Shown here piece by piece: positions 43,516 through 52,715 of a stretch of DNA of 64,000 bases. Source of the stretch: Clostridium hydrogenum (GTDB lineage Bacteria; Bacillota; Clostridia; Clostridiales; Clostridiaceae). The notes below the pieces were generated by a model. The model was not told the origin of the DNA and searched no databases. It saw only the letters and a program-made list of their open reading frames with translations. Position 1 is the stretch's first letter; the number at the start of each line of letters is the position of its first letter. The DNA lies in contig NZ_JAEACT010000002.1 of NCBI RefSeq assembly GCF_021432385.1, positions 2,779,501 through 2,843,500 of the forward strand, given 5' to 3'. A program made the translations under genes and the position numbers.

Positions 43516-43735
43516 TTAGCTATTTTTAAAAGAATGTTGATGTGATGTGCTCACTTTTATGGACTCTTAGGATTGCTCGTTTATAATTTGCGTAATTTTG
43601 ACTAGGACGGTCAAAGCCATTTATGCATCAGGACGATGCATATAAATGGGTAGCAAATTATAAACGAGCAATTCTTAGTGTCCATTAATGTTATAAGCTC
43701 ATATCAACATTCTTTTAAAACATAGCCTATTTTAT
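43516..43735. repeat. Compound hairpin: second hairpin type with an inserted palindrome
   Basis: The outer arms AGCTATTTTTAAAAGAATGT and TCAACATTCTTTTAAAACAT are those of 4029-4093. Between them lies a second long palindrome (CTTAGGATTGCTCGTTTATA ... TATAAACGAGCAATTCTTAG) that itself carries a CATTTATGCATC/GATGCATATAAATG hairpin. This looks like one palindromic element inserted into the loop of another. Confidence 0.65.
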
Positions 43736-43748
43736 TTCTACGCATTAT

Positions 43749-43783
43749 AGGGTTACCACCATAAATTTCTGTGCGGTAACCCT
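43749..43783. repeat. Short derivative of the GGGTTACC hairpin repeat
   Basis: AGGGTTACC and GGTAACCCT flank only 17 bases. It lies just past the dehydrogenase stop. Confidence 0.5.
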
Positions 43784-43801
43784 TCAATGCTATTATACAT
43801 A

Positions 43802-44800
43802 CTAAGCTATTTCATTTTTGCATTTTCCAGTAGTTATGAACTCATGCATATTTTCATACGATATTCCAACCATATTAATTAAAGCTTGATCCGTAAAAGA
43901 ACCTATGTGTGGAGTTACTATTACTTTTGGAAATAAACTAAGCAATTGTTCTACAGCTTTATTTTCCAATTCTCTTCCCTTTAAATTTTTAGAGAAGAAG
44001 CTTGTTTCTCCTTCAAATACATCTGTTCCATATCCTGCAAGTTTTCCTGATTTAACTGCATTTAATATAGCCATGTTGTCTTGTAATTCTCCTCTTGCAG
44101 TATTTATAAGTACAGCGCCATCTTTCATCTTTCCTACAAATTCTGCATTTATCATATGATGGTTCTTATCTTTAAAATAAGGTAAATGAACTGATATTAT
44201 ATCTGACTCTGCAAGTACTTCATCTAAAGTCTTAAATTCAACTATTTCTTTTGCAATGTCACTTTGGAATACATCATATCCAATTACTTTTGCACCAAGT
44301 CCCTTAAATAGCTTTGCTGTTGTGTATCCTATTTTACCTACTCCAAGTACTCCAACTGTACAGTTTCTAACTTCTTTACTGAACATTTTTGCATCCACAG
44401 TAAAATCTTTTTCTTTTGTTCTGTTAGTAGCATATGCTGTATTTCTTAAAAGCATCATTGCAAGTGTAACAGCAAGTTCTGATATAGCATTTGGTGAATA
44501 AGCTGGTACATTTGCTACTCTTAAATTAAATTCTTTTGCAGCTTGTAAATCTATATTGTTGATTCCAGCAGCTCTTGATAATAGGTATTTAATACCATTC
44601 TCGGATAAGTACTCTAAATTTTGTCTATCTGCTGTGCAAGTACCTCTGATTATTACAGCATCAGCACCTTTAGCTTTACATACATTATCATGATTTAAGT
44701 TTTCACCTACTAACTCCAATTCGTATCCATATTCATTTAACTTGTTAAAAAAAGCAACTTCTATATCTCTTACTCCGTAACAAACTAATTTAGTTGACAT
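43802..44800 (-). CDS. D-2-hydroxyacid (D-lactate-type) dehydrogenase
   Basis: The 332-residue NAD-dependent enzyme reduces a 2-keto acid such as pyruvate to the D-hydroxy acid. Visible motifs: VGVLGVGKIGYTTAKLFKGLG (dinucleotide fold), Arg in LINTARGELQD, Glu in GYGTDVFEGE and His in KVIVTPHIGSFT, plus NVPAYSPNAISELAV. It belongs to the D-LDH/hydroxyisocaproate dehydrogenase branch, and residues alone do not decide the substrate. It is the second gene of an operon with the AEC carrier, 26 bp downstream of it. Confidence 0.92.
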   Translation of the reverse strand: MSTKLVCYGVRDIEVAFFNKLNEYGYELELVGENLNHDNVCKAKGADAVIIRGTCTADRQNLEYLSENGIKYLLSRAAGINNIDLQAAKEFNLRVANVPAYSPNAISELAVTLAMMLLRNTAYATNRTKEKDFTVDAKMFSKEVRNCTVGVLGVGKIGYTTAKLFKGLGAKVIGYDVFQSDIAKEIVEFKTLDEVLAESDIISVHLPYFKDKNHHMINAEFVGKMKDGAVLINTARGELQDNMAILNAVKSGKLAGYGTDVFEGETSFFSKNLKGRELENKAVEQLLSLFPKVIVTPHIGSFTDQALINMVGISYENMHEFITTGKCKNEIA

Positions 44801-44826
44801 TTTATCTTCCTCCTAAAATCTAAATT

Positions 44827-45882
44827 TTACATAAATATATGTGATTGTTTAATAACTTCAAGTATAACAATCCATATTGGCATGCACACTACACTAGCTA
44901 GCGTAGATAATAATGAACAATTTGATGTTGCAACCGCCTCTTTATCAAAGCTTATGGCATAGGCCGCTGCCACAGTAGCTGTTGGTGTTGCCATTGCAAT
45001 TACAATTGTAGCTACTGCTATAAATGAAAAATGTAATATTCCGCTTACAGTTAAAACATATAAACAAACAAGATTTAATGCTGGTACTATTATTACTTTC
45101 ATGAAACTATAATACCAAGAATCTTTTGAAGTTATAGCATCCTTAAAAGGGATTTCAGCAAGTTTTGCACCAACACTAAGCCATGCAAGTGGTGAACATA
45201 ATTTTTCAAGATATGATAAAGGTGTAAATAACCATAAAGCAGTTTTGTCTATTCTTAAGAACGCAAAATGCATTGCCTTACCCTTCTCAACAACATTCAC
45301 TTGTGGAAGTGATGCCTGGAATATCCAAACAATTATACCTGCAAAAGTTGCTATAATAATAGGATTTGAAATCATCTTTTTAAAGTTATTCTTGTCCATT
45401 TTCATTCCTGACATTTTTATGTATGCATAAGAATACAAGAATACTCTGTAAGCTATATTAAAAATTGAAGCATACATTACTCCTGTTGCTCCATAAACTG
45501 CTTGAGTTATTGGAATACCAAAGAATGTAGTTGAACCAAATATAGTAAGAACTCTTAAAACTTCTTTTTTATCGCCTTTAAATTTAATGTACAAAATTTT
45601 AGTTATTGCTATTAATATTATGTAAATTGCAAATCCCCAAATTAGAAGATTAATTCCTTGCTTTAAATTATGCTGATTAATATCCTGCATAAATGAATCA
45701 TATGCCAATGCTGGTAGTGCCGCTGTAAGAACAACATTACTTAAAATTTTTGAAGTTGTATTATTAAATACTTCCTTTTTCCTAAGATAGTAACCAAATA
45801 AGATAATTAAAATTGATGATGCAATTGCACCAACAATACTTGGGTTACTCACAATTTTCCCTATAGTTTGAGCCATATTCAT
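44827..45882 (-). CDS. AEC-family carrier (malate/lactate-type permease)
   Basis: The 351-residue protein has about ten hydrophobic segments in two five-helix halves, the auxin efflux carrier fold (FFGIPITQAVYGATG, ATPTATVAAAYAISFDKEAV). Bacterial members include malate and malonate carriers. RBS AGGAGG. With a D-lactate-type dehydrogenase downstream and a CitA/CitB-like system alongside, it probably moves a hydroxy- or dicarboxylic acid. A promoter with TTGAAG-N16-TATAAA lies at 46053-46080. Confidence 0.9.
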   Translation of the reverse strand: MNMAQTIGKIVSNPSIVGAIASSILIILFGYYLRKKEVFNNTTSKILSNVVLTAALPALAYDSFMQDINQHNLKQGINLLIWGFAIYIILIAITKILYIKFKGDKKEVLRVLTIFGSTTFFGIPITQAVYGATGVMYASIFNIAYRVFLYSYAYIKMSGMKMDKNNFKKMISNPIIIATFAGIIVWIFQASLPQVNVVEKGKAMHFAFLRIDKTALWLFTPLSYLEKLCSPLAWLSVGAKLAEIPFKDAITSKDSWYYSFMKVIIVPALNLVCLYVLTVSGILHFSFIAVATIVIAMATPTATVAAAYAISFDKEAVATSNCSLLSTLASVVCMPIWIVILEVIKQSHIFM

Positions 45883-45925
45883 GTGATAAGTCCTCCTTAA
45901 AAATTAACCTCTTGTTTTTTTTACT

Positions 45926-45965
45926 AAAGATAAACCATTTGAAGTTTCAATATGTTTTATCTTTA
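45926..45965. repeat. Short derivative of the GATAAACC hairpin repeat
   Basis: AAAGATAAACCATTTGAAG and TTTCAATATGTTTTATCTTT retain only the outer stem. It sits in the leader of the AEC operon and could fold in its 5-prime UTR. Confidence 0.55.
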
Positions 45966-46052
45966 ATTAGCCTAAGTTTGTAGATTTTTTAACTTTTCAT
46001 TGCGCAAAACCACAATAAAATTTTAAACTTGTCTTTTTTTCAACAGTCTCAG

Positions 46053-46080
46053 TTTATAATATTTTTTGTATTAACTTCAA
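46053..46080 (-). promoter_or_regulatory. Sigma-A-like promoter of the AEC-dehydrogenase operon
   Basis: On the minus strand TTGAAG, 16 bases, then TATAAA. It is about 170 bp upstream of the start, giving a long leader that contains a small hairpin repeat (45926-45965). Confidence 0.5.
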
Positions 46081-46090
46081 TTTTTCTAGC

Positions 46091-46120
46091 TTTTTTAATA
46101 GTTTTTTAAGTTTTTTAAGT
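46091..46120 (-). promoter_or_regulatory. Triple direct repeat, candidate CitB-type regulator site
   Basis: The minus strand reads ACTTAAAAAACTTAAAAAAC then TATTAAAAAAG: three units of CTTAAAAAA with 9-11 bp period, ending about 11 bp before the -35 hexamer. The location is right for an activator. Confidence 0.45.
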
Positions 46121-46140
46121 GAATTTTATCGTTTTAAGGA

Positions 46141-46190
46141 AGCTATGTTTTAAATAAGTGTGAAAATCAACACTTACTTAAAACATAGCT
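46141..46190. repeat. 46-bp hairpin repeat, copy 3 (inverted)
   Basis: GCTATGTTTTAAATAAGTG and CACTTACTTAAAACATAGC with loop TGAAAATCAA; the loop is the complement of the loop in copies 1, 2 and 4. Confidence 0.75.
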
Positions 46191-46272
46191 TAATAAAAAA
46201 AACACCAATTTTAACATTATAAACATTAAAATAAGTGTTTCTTCGCAAAAATATTTTTTCCATTCTGCAACT

Positions 46273-47319
46273 CTACTTTTTTACAGTTTCACAAATTAAA
46301 TTTGCCATACTACTTATAGTAGAGTACCCATATACAACATTATTTAAAAACATACTAGATAATATTTTTCTTTCACCATTACTTTCTACAACAAAGCAAT
46401 CTTCTCTTAGTGTTCTTTCATCACATATTACTTCTTTTATAACACAATGAGAATCATTTACATCTTTAAAACAATCTGCATCTATATAGTGCATTATGAC
46501 TATATCGCCTTCCATTAAAGCAAACTTACATTCAAAATCAATAGGCCAGCAAGACGGCGGAGCTATTAAAAGTTCTGTTTCTTCAATAGCTCTAAGATTA
46601 CAACCAATAACTATTGTTCTATAGCTTCCTATTTTGTTAATAATTTCACCCGGCATTTCTGGCATTGAACTTTGGTATTTAAAAGACCACATAACATCTC
46701 CATCATCTACAATTTCAAAATCACTACCAAGTTTTATAGCATTATTCACAACTTTATTGACCTGTTTCCAAGAATATTCTTTATCTGATTCTTTATATAC
46801 TTTATTAAAATACTTATTTTTTATTAATTTATTTGGTATTTTATATAAATCTACATAATCAATATCTTCTTTTGTACTTGTCTCATCTTTCCTACAGGTT
46901 ATTAATAACGGTTTACTCGGATTATCACATATAACTAAATCAGTAGTATTGATACAATTGGTGATTGTTGAAATGATAACCATTCTCCCATTTTCGGCAT
47001 ATTTTCTAGCTTGTGCTAGGATATAAAGGAATTCATTTTCCATACCAGTAATCAATCGAGGACTTTTATTCTTATCATACAATTCTCTTATAATATATGG
47101 ATTTAACATTAACCATACAAAAGTATCTGCATAGTTTCTCAGTAAATTAGCATGATCTTTATACTCTTCATTAAAAGTTTTTTTATAGCTATTTTCTGAA
47201 TTAATTATTTCAATAGCTATTTTATACTGAACTTCATACAATAACATTGATGAATCTACATTATCTATTTCCTTAAATAATTTTCTTCTTACTTCTTTAA
47301 GCTCTTCATGGATATTCAT
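46273..47319 (-). CDS. Hypothetical protein, 348 residues
   Basis: I do not recognise this family. The protein is soluble, with no signal peptide or helix. It starts with a helical, acidic N-terminal half (MNIHEELKEVRRKLFKEIDN, RNYADTFVWLMLNPYIIREL) and continues as mixed beta sequence (RMVIISTITNCINTTDLVIC, EIVDDGDVMWSFKY, CWPIDFECKFALMEGDIVIM). Five or more Cys occur without a metal motif. GAGGCAGG precedes the ATG. It may form a unit with the small membrane gene at 47386, 66 bp upstream. Confidence 0.75.
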   Translation of the reverse strand: MNIHEELKEVRRKLFKEIDNVDSSMLLYEVQYKIAIEIINSENSYKKTFNEEYKDHANLLRNYADTFVWLMLNPYIIRELYDKNKSPRLITGMENEFLYILAQARKYAENGRMVIISTITNCINTTDLVICDNPSKPLLITCRKDETSTKEDIDYVDLYKIPNKLIKNKYFNKVYKESDKEYSWKQVNKVVNNAIKLGSDFEIVDDGDVMWSFKYQSSMPEMPGEIINKIGSYRTIVIGCNLRAIEETELLIAPPSCWPIDFECKFALMEGDIVIMHYIDADCFKDVNDSHCVIKEVICDERTLREDCFVVESNGERKILSSMFLNNVVYGYSTISSMANLICETVKK

Positions 47320-47385
47320 AAGCCTGCCTCATTTCAATTTATTTTCTTCAATTCTTAACATATAGATATACCATACAACCGCGAA

Positions 47386-47628
47386 CTAAACTTCGTTTTT
47401 TGATACTTTAAACCAGTGCACCAAGGCATATGCTAAAAAAATCACAATAAAAACTATAGAACTTTTTAATAAATCTTCTGCACTCATATGAAAATTAAAA
47501 TATAAAAATGGTATAGTAATATTTGCTATAATAATTGCATCTATAAAAATATTAGAAATATACTTGAGGAATGATACTATAATATTCTTTTTCCTATTTT
47601 GTAAAATCTTATTCTCACCGCAATTCAT
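47386..47628 (-). CDS. Small membrane protein, 80 residues
   Basis: Two hydrophobic helices (about 24-45 and 54-72) follow a basic N-terminus (MNCGENKILQNRKKN), and the tail is short and basic (HWFKVSKNEV). GGTGG ribosome binding site eight bases upstream. It lies just before the unknown gene at 46273 and in the same direction. No family recognised. Confidence 0.65.
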   Translation of the reverse strand: MNCGENKILQNRKKNIIVSFLKYISNIFIDAIIIANITIPFLYFNFHMSAEDLLKSSIVFIVIFLAYALVHWFKVSKNEV

Positions 47629-47710
47629 TTAATTTCCACCTTCCCCTTTATACATCTAAAGATAATCAATTTGAAAAGTTAAAATTGACTCTACCAAATT
47701 TATCTTGTTA

Positions 47711-47935
47711 AATTACAATTTGTCGAGGAGAGTACAGTGAATGATGATTTACCTTTCGCTTCTCTTAGGTAAATCTTAAACTTAATGTTGTCAGCTTCGC
47801 TGAGCACCATGTATTGTGCGATTGCGTAAGCAATAAAGAAAATAAATTTTCAGATTTTTCTACACTCGCGTAGAAAAATCATCCTTCGTTGTACTCTGTA
47901 CTCTGTACTCCGTACTCTGTGTTAAATTGTAATTT
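47711..47935. repeat. Cloverleaf repeat, copy 5
   Basis: The outer stem is AATTACAATTT with AAATTGTAATTT, like copy 1, then AGAGTACAGTGAATGATG and its partner. The left AGAGTACAG unit is a single copy here where others have two. The remaining 47936-48190 is AT-rich and holds no supported gene. Confidence 0.8.
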
Positions 47936-48190
47936 GTGAGGATAAATTTGGCACTTGCAATTTCAATATTTCAAGTTGTACATCTATAACAATCCTTTAT
48001 TGTTAATAAAATATCAATATATACTATTATACCAAATATATTTATATTTAAAAACATAAATTTTTTGATTTTTGAAACTTTAAAACTAAATTTATGCAAA
48101 AAAATGCATCTAAAGGATATTATGAATGTCTTTAGATGTATTTTTTGATTTAAATTCAATTATAAAAATCATATTTATATATTTTAAAAT

Positions 48191-48233
48191 AAAAAAGAGT
48201 CATACGAGCAAATTTGTCGTATGACTCTTTTTT
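48191..48233. terminator. Bidirectional terminator downstream of htpG
   Basis: AAAAAAGAGTCATACGA and TCGTATGACTCTTTTTT are perfect complements around GCAAATTTG. The T-run on the minus strand ends the htpG transcript. Confidence 0.85.
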
Positions 48234-48239
48234 ATTATT

Positions 48240-48287
48240 GCTATGTTTTAAATAAGCGTTGATTTTCACACTTATTTAAAACATATC
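48240..48287. repeat. 46-bp hairpin repeat, copy 4
   Basis: GCTATGTTTTAAATAAGCG and CACTTATTTAAAACATATC with loop TTGATTTT. It sits between the htpG stop and its terminator. Confidence 0.75.
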
Positions 48288-48291
48288 CTTA

Positions 48292-50166
48292 TTATTTAAT
48301 CAACTTACAAACATCATTAGCAAATTGAACGGGATCTTCTACTGGAAGTCCTTCAATTAAAAGTGCTTGATTATATAGTAAGTTTGCATACATTTTTAAT
48401 TTATCCTTATCATTTGCAAAAGCTTCTTTAATTGCAGTAAACATTTCATGATTTGTGTTTACCTCTAAAATTTTATCAGCCTTAACATTGTTATTATCAG
48501 GCATCATACTAAGTACTTTTTCCATTTCTATAGAAAGTTCTCCGTCATTAGAAAGACAAACAGGATGAGTTTTCAATCTACTTGATGCTTTTACTTCTTT
48601 TACCTTATCGCCTAAAGCTTCTTTCATAAAATCAAATAACTCTTTATTTTCTTCTGTTTCTTTCTTACTCTCTTTTTCATCTGCTTCAAATCCTAAATCT
48701 TTGCTAGAAACAGATTTGAATTCTTTTTCTTTATACTTCATTATCATTTTGATTGCAAATTCATCAACATCATCAGTGAAGTATAAAATTTCAAAACCTT
48801 TATCCTTTACCATTTCAGTTTGTGGTAATTTATCGATTTTTTCTATGCTTTCGCCTGCTGCATAATATATATATTTCTGCTCTTCTTTCATACGAGTAAC
48901 ATACTCATCAAGACTTACAAGTTTCTTTTCTGTTGATGAATAGAATATTAATAAGTCTTGAAGTACTTCCTTATTAGCTCCATAATCAGAATAAACTCCA
49001 TATTTAAGTTGTTTTCCAAAGCTTTCAAAGAACTGTTCATACTTCTCACGATCATTTTTAAGCATTAATAAAAGTTCACTCTTAATTTTATCTTTTATTT
49101 TCTTAGCAATAAATTTTAATTGTCTATCATGCTGTAAAAGTTCTCTTGAAATATTAAGTGAAAGATCAGCTGAGTCTACTAATCCTTGTGCAAAACTAAA
49201 ATAGTCAGGAAGTAAATCTGCACATTTTTCCATTATTAACACACCATTTGAATAAAGCTCTAGTCCTTTTTGGAACTCTTTTGTATAAAAATCATAAGGA
49301 GCTCTAGCTGGTACAAATAATAATGTAGTATAGCTTGTTAACCCCTCAACACTTGAATGAATTGTTTTTAATGGTTTTTCAAAGCCAAAGTGCTTATCCA
49401 TATAAAATTGATCGTAATCTTCCTGCTTCAATTCATTTTTATTTTTTCTCCAAATTGGAACCATACTATTTAAAACTTCATCTTCAAAATAATCTTCGTA
49501 TTCCTTGTCACTGCCTTCTTTTAATTTACTTTTCTTTACTAACATCTTAATAGGATATTTTATAAAATCCGAATATTTTTTAATTAAAGCTTTTATTTTA
49601 TATTCATCTAAAAACTCGTCATAATTTTCATCTTCAGTATTTTCTTTAATTTTTAATGTAATTTCAGTTCCAACTTCTGCTTTTTCTGTTAGTTCAATTT
49701 CATAACCTTCTACACCTTTTGATTCCCACTTATAGCTTTCTTCTGAATTTATAGACTTACTTTTAACAGTAACTAAGTCTGATACCATAAATGATGAGTA
49801 AAAACCAACTCCAAATTGACCTATAATATCTACTCCATCTTTTGCTTCATTTTCATTTTTAAATGCAAGAGAGCCACTCTTTGCAATAGTACCAAGATTG
49901 TTTTCAAGTTCATCCTTTGTCATTCCTATACCAGTATCTGTAATGGTAAGTGTTCTCTTTTCTTTATCAGCAGAAATTCTAATATAAAAATCCTCTTTAT
50001 TAAAACTTACATTTTCATCAACAAGTGAACGATAATAACTTTTATCAATTGCGTCACTTGCATTTGATATAAGTTCTCTCAAAAATATCTCTTTATTTGT
50101 ATAAATAGAATTAATCATTAAATCGAGAAGTCTTTTAGACTCTGCCTTAAATTGTTTTGTAGCCAT
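48292..50166 (-). CDS. htpG: Chaperone HtpG (bacterial Hsp90)
   Basis: This ATP-dependent chaperone of 624 residues has the N-terminal GHKL fold: [48 protein letters not shown] and [15 protein letters not shown] in the middle domain. The C-terminal domain dimerises. ATG 50166 ([10 protein letters not shown]) is preferred to the upstream ATG at 50184, which lies inside the ribosome binding region. A perfect CIRCE element (50276-50302) about 110 bp upstream indicates HrcA control. Some Firmicutes, such as B. subtilis, regulate htpG differently. Confidence 0.97.
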   Translation of the reverse strand: MATKQFKAESKRLLDLMINSIYTNKEIFLRELISNASDAIDKSYYRSLVDENVSFNKEDFYIRISADKEKRTLTITDTGIGMTKDELENNLGTIAKSGSLAFKNENEAKDGVDIIGQFGVGFYSSFMVSDLVTVKSKSINSEESYKWESKGVEGYEIELTEKAEVGTEITLKIKENTEDENYDEFLDEYKIKALIKKYSDFIKYPIKMLVKKSKLKEGSDKEYEDYFEDEVLNSMVPIWRKNKNELKQEDYDQFYMDKHFGFEKPLKTIHSSVEGLTSYTTLLFVPARAPYDFYTKEFQKGLELYSNGVLIMEKCADLLPDYFSFAQGLVDSADLSLNISRELLQHDRQLKFIAKKIKDKIKSELLLMLKNDREKYEQFFESFGKQLKYGVYSDYGANKEVLQDLLIFYSSTEKKLVSLDEYVTRMKEEQKYIYYAAGESIEKIDKLPQTEMVKDKGFEILYFTDDVDEFAIKMIMKYKEKEFKSVSSKDLGFEADEKESKKETEENKELFDFMKEALGDKVKEVKASSRLKTHPVCLSNDGELSIEMEKVLSMMPDNNNVKADKILEVNTNHEMFTAIKEAFANDKDKLKMYANLLYNQALLIEGLPVEDPVQFANDVCKLIK

Positions 50167-50275
50167 TTTATCATTTCCTTTCATTATAAAAAATGTAAAG
50201 AGTATTCTATTTATAAGGCTTTTACATGCCTAAACAAACCCCGCCCTTATTTCAGCGTGGCTATTTTTATTTTTG

Positions 50276-50302
50276 TTAGCACTCTCAATAACTGAGTGCT
50301 AA
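50276..50302. promoter_or_regulatory. CIRCE element (HrcA operator)
   Basis: TTAGCACTC, nine bases, GAGTGCTAA: a full match to the CIRCE consensus. It lies in the htpG leader. Confidence 0.95.
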
Positions 50303-50363
50303 TTTTATTTTAACAATTATTTCTACTTTGTCAATATGTTTTTACAATTTATTTAATTATTTG

Positions 50364-51170
50364 TTAGGATAAACAAAACTTTTCTATAGCACTTGCTACT
50401 CCATCTTCATCATTGGTTAAAGTTACGAAATCAGCACAAGCTTTAACTTCCTGTGGCGCATTACCCATTGCAACCCCAAGTCCAGCATACTCTATCATAT
50501 CCGTATCATTGTAATTATCCCCTGCAGCCATTATTTCACTCTGCTCTATGTTAAACTTTTCTCTAAGAACATTAATTGCAGAAGTTTTAGAAGCTTCCTT
50601 TGGCATAATCTCCAAGTATGTTGGCTTTGAAGGGTATACATTTAAATCACCAGTTTTGATTTTTTCCTTTAATAAACTTATTTTATTTGACTCTGCCATA
50701 CACAAAATTTTATTTACTCCTGTGCCTTCATTTTTCCACTTTTCAATTAGAACTTGAAAATTCACTATAATCGGAGTTATATTAGTTATTTCGCTTTCCT
50801 GCTTTGCCCATTCATCCATTTTTTCTATATACCATTCATTATCCTTGTATAAGCTTACATGAACTCCAAGCTCCTGAGCCTTCTTATGCACTTCCTTGAT
50901 ATTTGAAACTGATATAAAATTCTTTGATATTACTCTTCCACCCTTATCCAAGACTAAAGCTCCACTATAGCAAATAATTGGTTCTTCTATTTCAAGTTCT
51001 CTCTGTAAAAATAATATTCCCTTCGGCATTCTAGCTGAAACCAGTATTACAGGAATTTGCTTTTCCTTTGAAGCAAGTTGAATTTTTTTCTTTGTCTCTG
51101 GTGTAATCTCGTGCTTTGAATTTAATAACGTTCCGTCAATGTCCAAACATATCATTTTAAAATTTCCCAT
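50364..51170 (-). CDS. HAD-superfamily Cof-type phosphatase
   Basis: About 268 residues. HAD motifs: CLDIDGTLLNS (Asp nucleophile), VSARMPKG (motif II), Lys in TYLEIMPKEASK and AAGDNYNDTDMIEYAG (motif IV), with a type IIB cap. Such enzymes dephosphorylate sugar phosphates or flavin/PLP precursors. ATG 51170 fits the GGGGAG ribosome binding site better than 51179, which directly abuts it. It is coupled to the DeoR gene just upstream (14 bp), so the phosphatase substrate may be the regulator's ligand. Confidence 0.92.
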   Translation of the reverse strand: MGNFKMICLDIDGTLLNSKHEITPETKKKIQLASKEKQIPVILVSARMPKGILFLQRELEIEEPIICYSGALVLDKGGRVISKNFISVSNIKEVHKKAQELGVHVSLYKDNEWYIEKMDEWAKQESEITNITPIIVNFQVLIEKWKNEGTGVNKILCMAESNKISLLKEKIKTGDLNVYPSKPTYLEIMPKEASKTSAINVLREKFNIEQSEIMAAGDNYNDTDMIEYAGLGVAMGNAPQEVKACADFVTLTNDEDGVASAIEKFCLS

Positions 51171-51184
51171 TTTACTCATCTCCC

Positions 51185-51937
51185 CTATATTGTAACAAGT
51201 TTAATATTGTTACTTTTTATAATATTAACAAATTCACTTGGTGGCATACTATCAGTTACAAGGATATCTATTTCATCCAAATTTAATCCCTTAAAGTAAC
51301 TTAATTTGTTAAACTTTTCAATTTCGGCAAGCACTATAACTTTAGAAGAATTTTTGCAAACTTGATTTTTAACATAAGCATCCTCTTCATCAGCATAAAA
51401 AATTCCCTCCTCTGTTATAGCTGCAGCCCCCAAAAATGCAACATCAAACTTTACTCCCTTAACATAATTCATGCAATCTGGATTATAAAAAAATCTATTT
51501 TCCTTATTAAAACATCCTCCCATTGAATATAGTTTTACATCTTTTTTTTCAGATAGTATTTCAATATTATCAAGAGAATGAGTAAATACTGTAATACTTT
51601 TATCCACATATTGTGCAAGAAAACTTACTGTAGTGGAAACATCAAAAAAGTAATGTTCTCCAGCTTCAATAAACTCCAATGCCCTTTTTGCAATATTCTT
51701 TTTTTCTTCAGAGTACGCTTCAAGCCTCTCTCTATAGTTTTTAATTGTATTTTTTAAAACTGGAAGACTAATACCTCCACGGCTTCGAACTGCTGCCCCC
51801 TGTTCAATAAGCTTTACAATATCACGTCTTGCAGTATCCCTAGCTACCCCAAACATTTCACAAATAGTGTGTATTGACATACTGTTGTTCTTGTTTAAAT
51901 ATTCTAGTATTTTTAAAAGTCTTTCTTCCTGATACAT
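51185..51937 (-). CDS. DeoR-family transcriptional regulator
   Basis: About 250 residues: winged helix (SIHTICEMFGVARDTARRDI, EQGAAVRSRGGISLP), then the DeoRC sensor domain. ATG 51937 follows GGGAGG; the ATG at 51949 overlaps it. It forms a two-gene unit with the Cof-type phosphatase. The 51938-52204 region upstream holds no other gene I can support. Confidence 0.9.
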   Translation of the reverse strand: MYQEERLLKILEYLNKNNSMSIHTICEMFGVARDTARRDIVKLIEQGAAVRSRGGISLPVLKNTIKNYRERLEAYSEEKKNIAKRALEFIEAGEHYFFDVSTTVSFLAQYVDKSITVFTHSLDNIEILSEKKDVKLYSMGGCFNKENRFFYNPDCMNYVKGVKFDVAFLGAAAITEEGIFYADEEDAYVKNQVCKNSSKVIVLAEIEKFNKLSYFKGLNLDEIDILVTDSMPPSEFVNIIKSNNIKLVTI

Positions 51938-52204
51938 AGGACCTCCCATGAATAAATATCATTCTTCAATTTATTACGCATATATAGATAAACTTAAAAT
52001 TCCTTTAGCTTAAAACCTTTACAAAAGCTGATGCTTCGTATTTTTCATGTTCAGCAAGTAACACTCCTAACTTAACGCAGCCAGCCTTTTAATAACAGTA
52101 TCTTCTTCATCCTCATAATTTTATTATAAGCATTTTTAAGTAATAAATCAACACTTTTAAGTAATTGTATCAAAATCTTGGAATCTACCTTTTAAGTTTC
52201 GCAT

Positions 52205-52669
52205 TCAATTTAGTGATTCTACATATCTTTTAGCTTTTAGTAAATCATATCCTGTTGCCTCTCTACATACCTTAACTGCTTTAACTTTTTGTCCATCAGA
52301 AAGAAGTTTCCTTAACCTAGCATCTAATTCGTCCTTATTACCTTTCGGCTGCTTATCTAAAACAACTTGCTTTCCTTCTTTAATTGCTACGGCTAAAGCA
52401 TCAACATGATTTTTGGCTTCCATTAAACCAGCTCCTGTTGCAATTCTGTATTCTTTTACAGCTTTAATCATTTGTTTCTCTAAAATAAGTTTTCCAATTT
52501 TCTCATCTATATTCACATGATTTTTAGTACTAGTATTATCTATATTCTCGCCATTTTTACTATTAATCGGTACTTGAATTTGTCCTCTTTCCCTATGTTT
52601 ATTAACAACTCTATATGCAATTAACGCCATTAGTATACAAATTAAAACTATCAAAATAATATTTTCCAT
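52205..52669 (-). CDS. Membrane-anchored protein with two L7/L12-C-terminal-like repeats
   Basis: The 154-residue protein has one N-terminal helix (about 4-21), a polar linker, and two copies of a 36-residue unit (KIGKLILEKQMIKAVKEYRI then ATGAGLMEAKNHVDAL, and RLRKLLSDGQKVKAVKVCRE then ATGYDLLKAKRYVESL). 'KAVKxxREATGxgLxeAKxxVe' is the signature of the ribosomal L7/L12 C-terminal domain, which binds translation factors. Here it is on a membrane anchor and duplicated. It is not the ribosomal protein. The role is unknown. RBS GGAGGG before the ATG; transcribed alone. Confidence 0.8.
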   Translation of the reverse strand: MENIILIVLICILMALIAYRVVNKHRERGQIQVPINSKNGENIDNTSTKNHVNIDEKIGKLILEKQMIKAVKEYRIATGAGLMEAKNHVDALAVAIKEGKQVVLDKQPKGNKDELDARLRKLLSDGQKVKAVKVCREATGYDLLKAKRYVESLN

Positions 52670-52715
52670 AATTATCCCTCCCTAATTAATACTTACGAAA
52701 CTATATACAATTTTT

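Noticed and set aside
43802..44800. Phosphoglycerate dehydrogenase (serA)
   Set aside because: It lacks the ACT domain and its operon is with a carboxylate carrier; the sequence is closer to D-LDH/hydroxyisocaproate dehydrogenases.
47971..48159. Minus-strand frame of 62 codons
   Set aside because: It is Phe/Ile/Lys-rich as expected of random AT-rich DNA, has no ribosome binding site and no coding-like pattern.
3965..48287. CRISPR array from the recurring hairpins
   Set aside because: The repeats are scattered over kilobases with no regular spacers and no cas genes.
52205..52669. Ribosomal protein L7/L12
   Set aside because: The signature is present, but it has a membrane helix, two repeats, and no L7/L12 N-terminal dimerisation domain or L10 neighbour.
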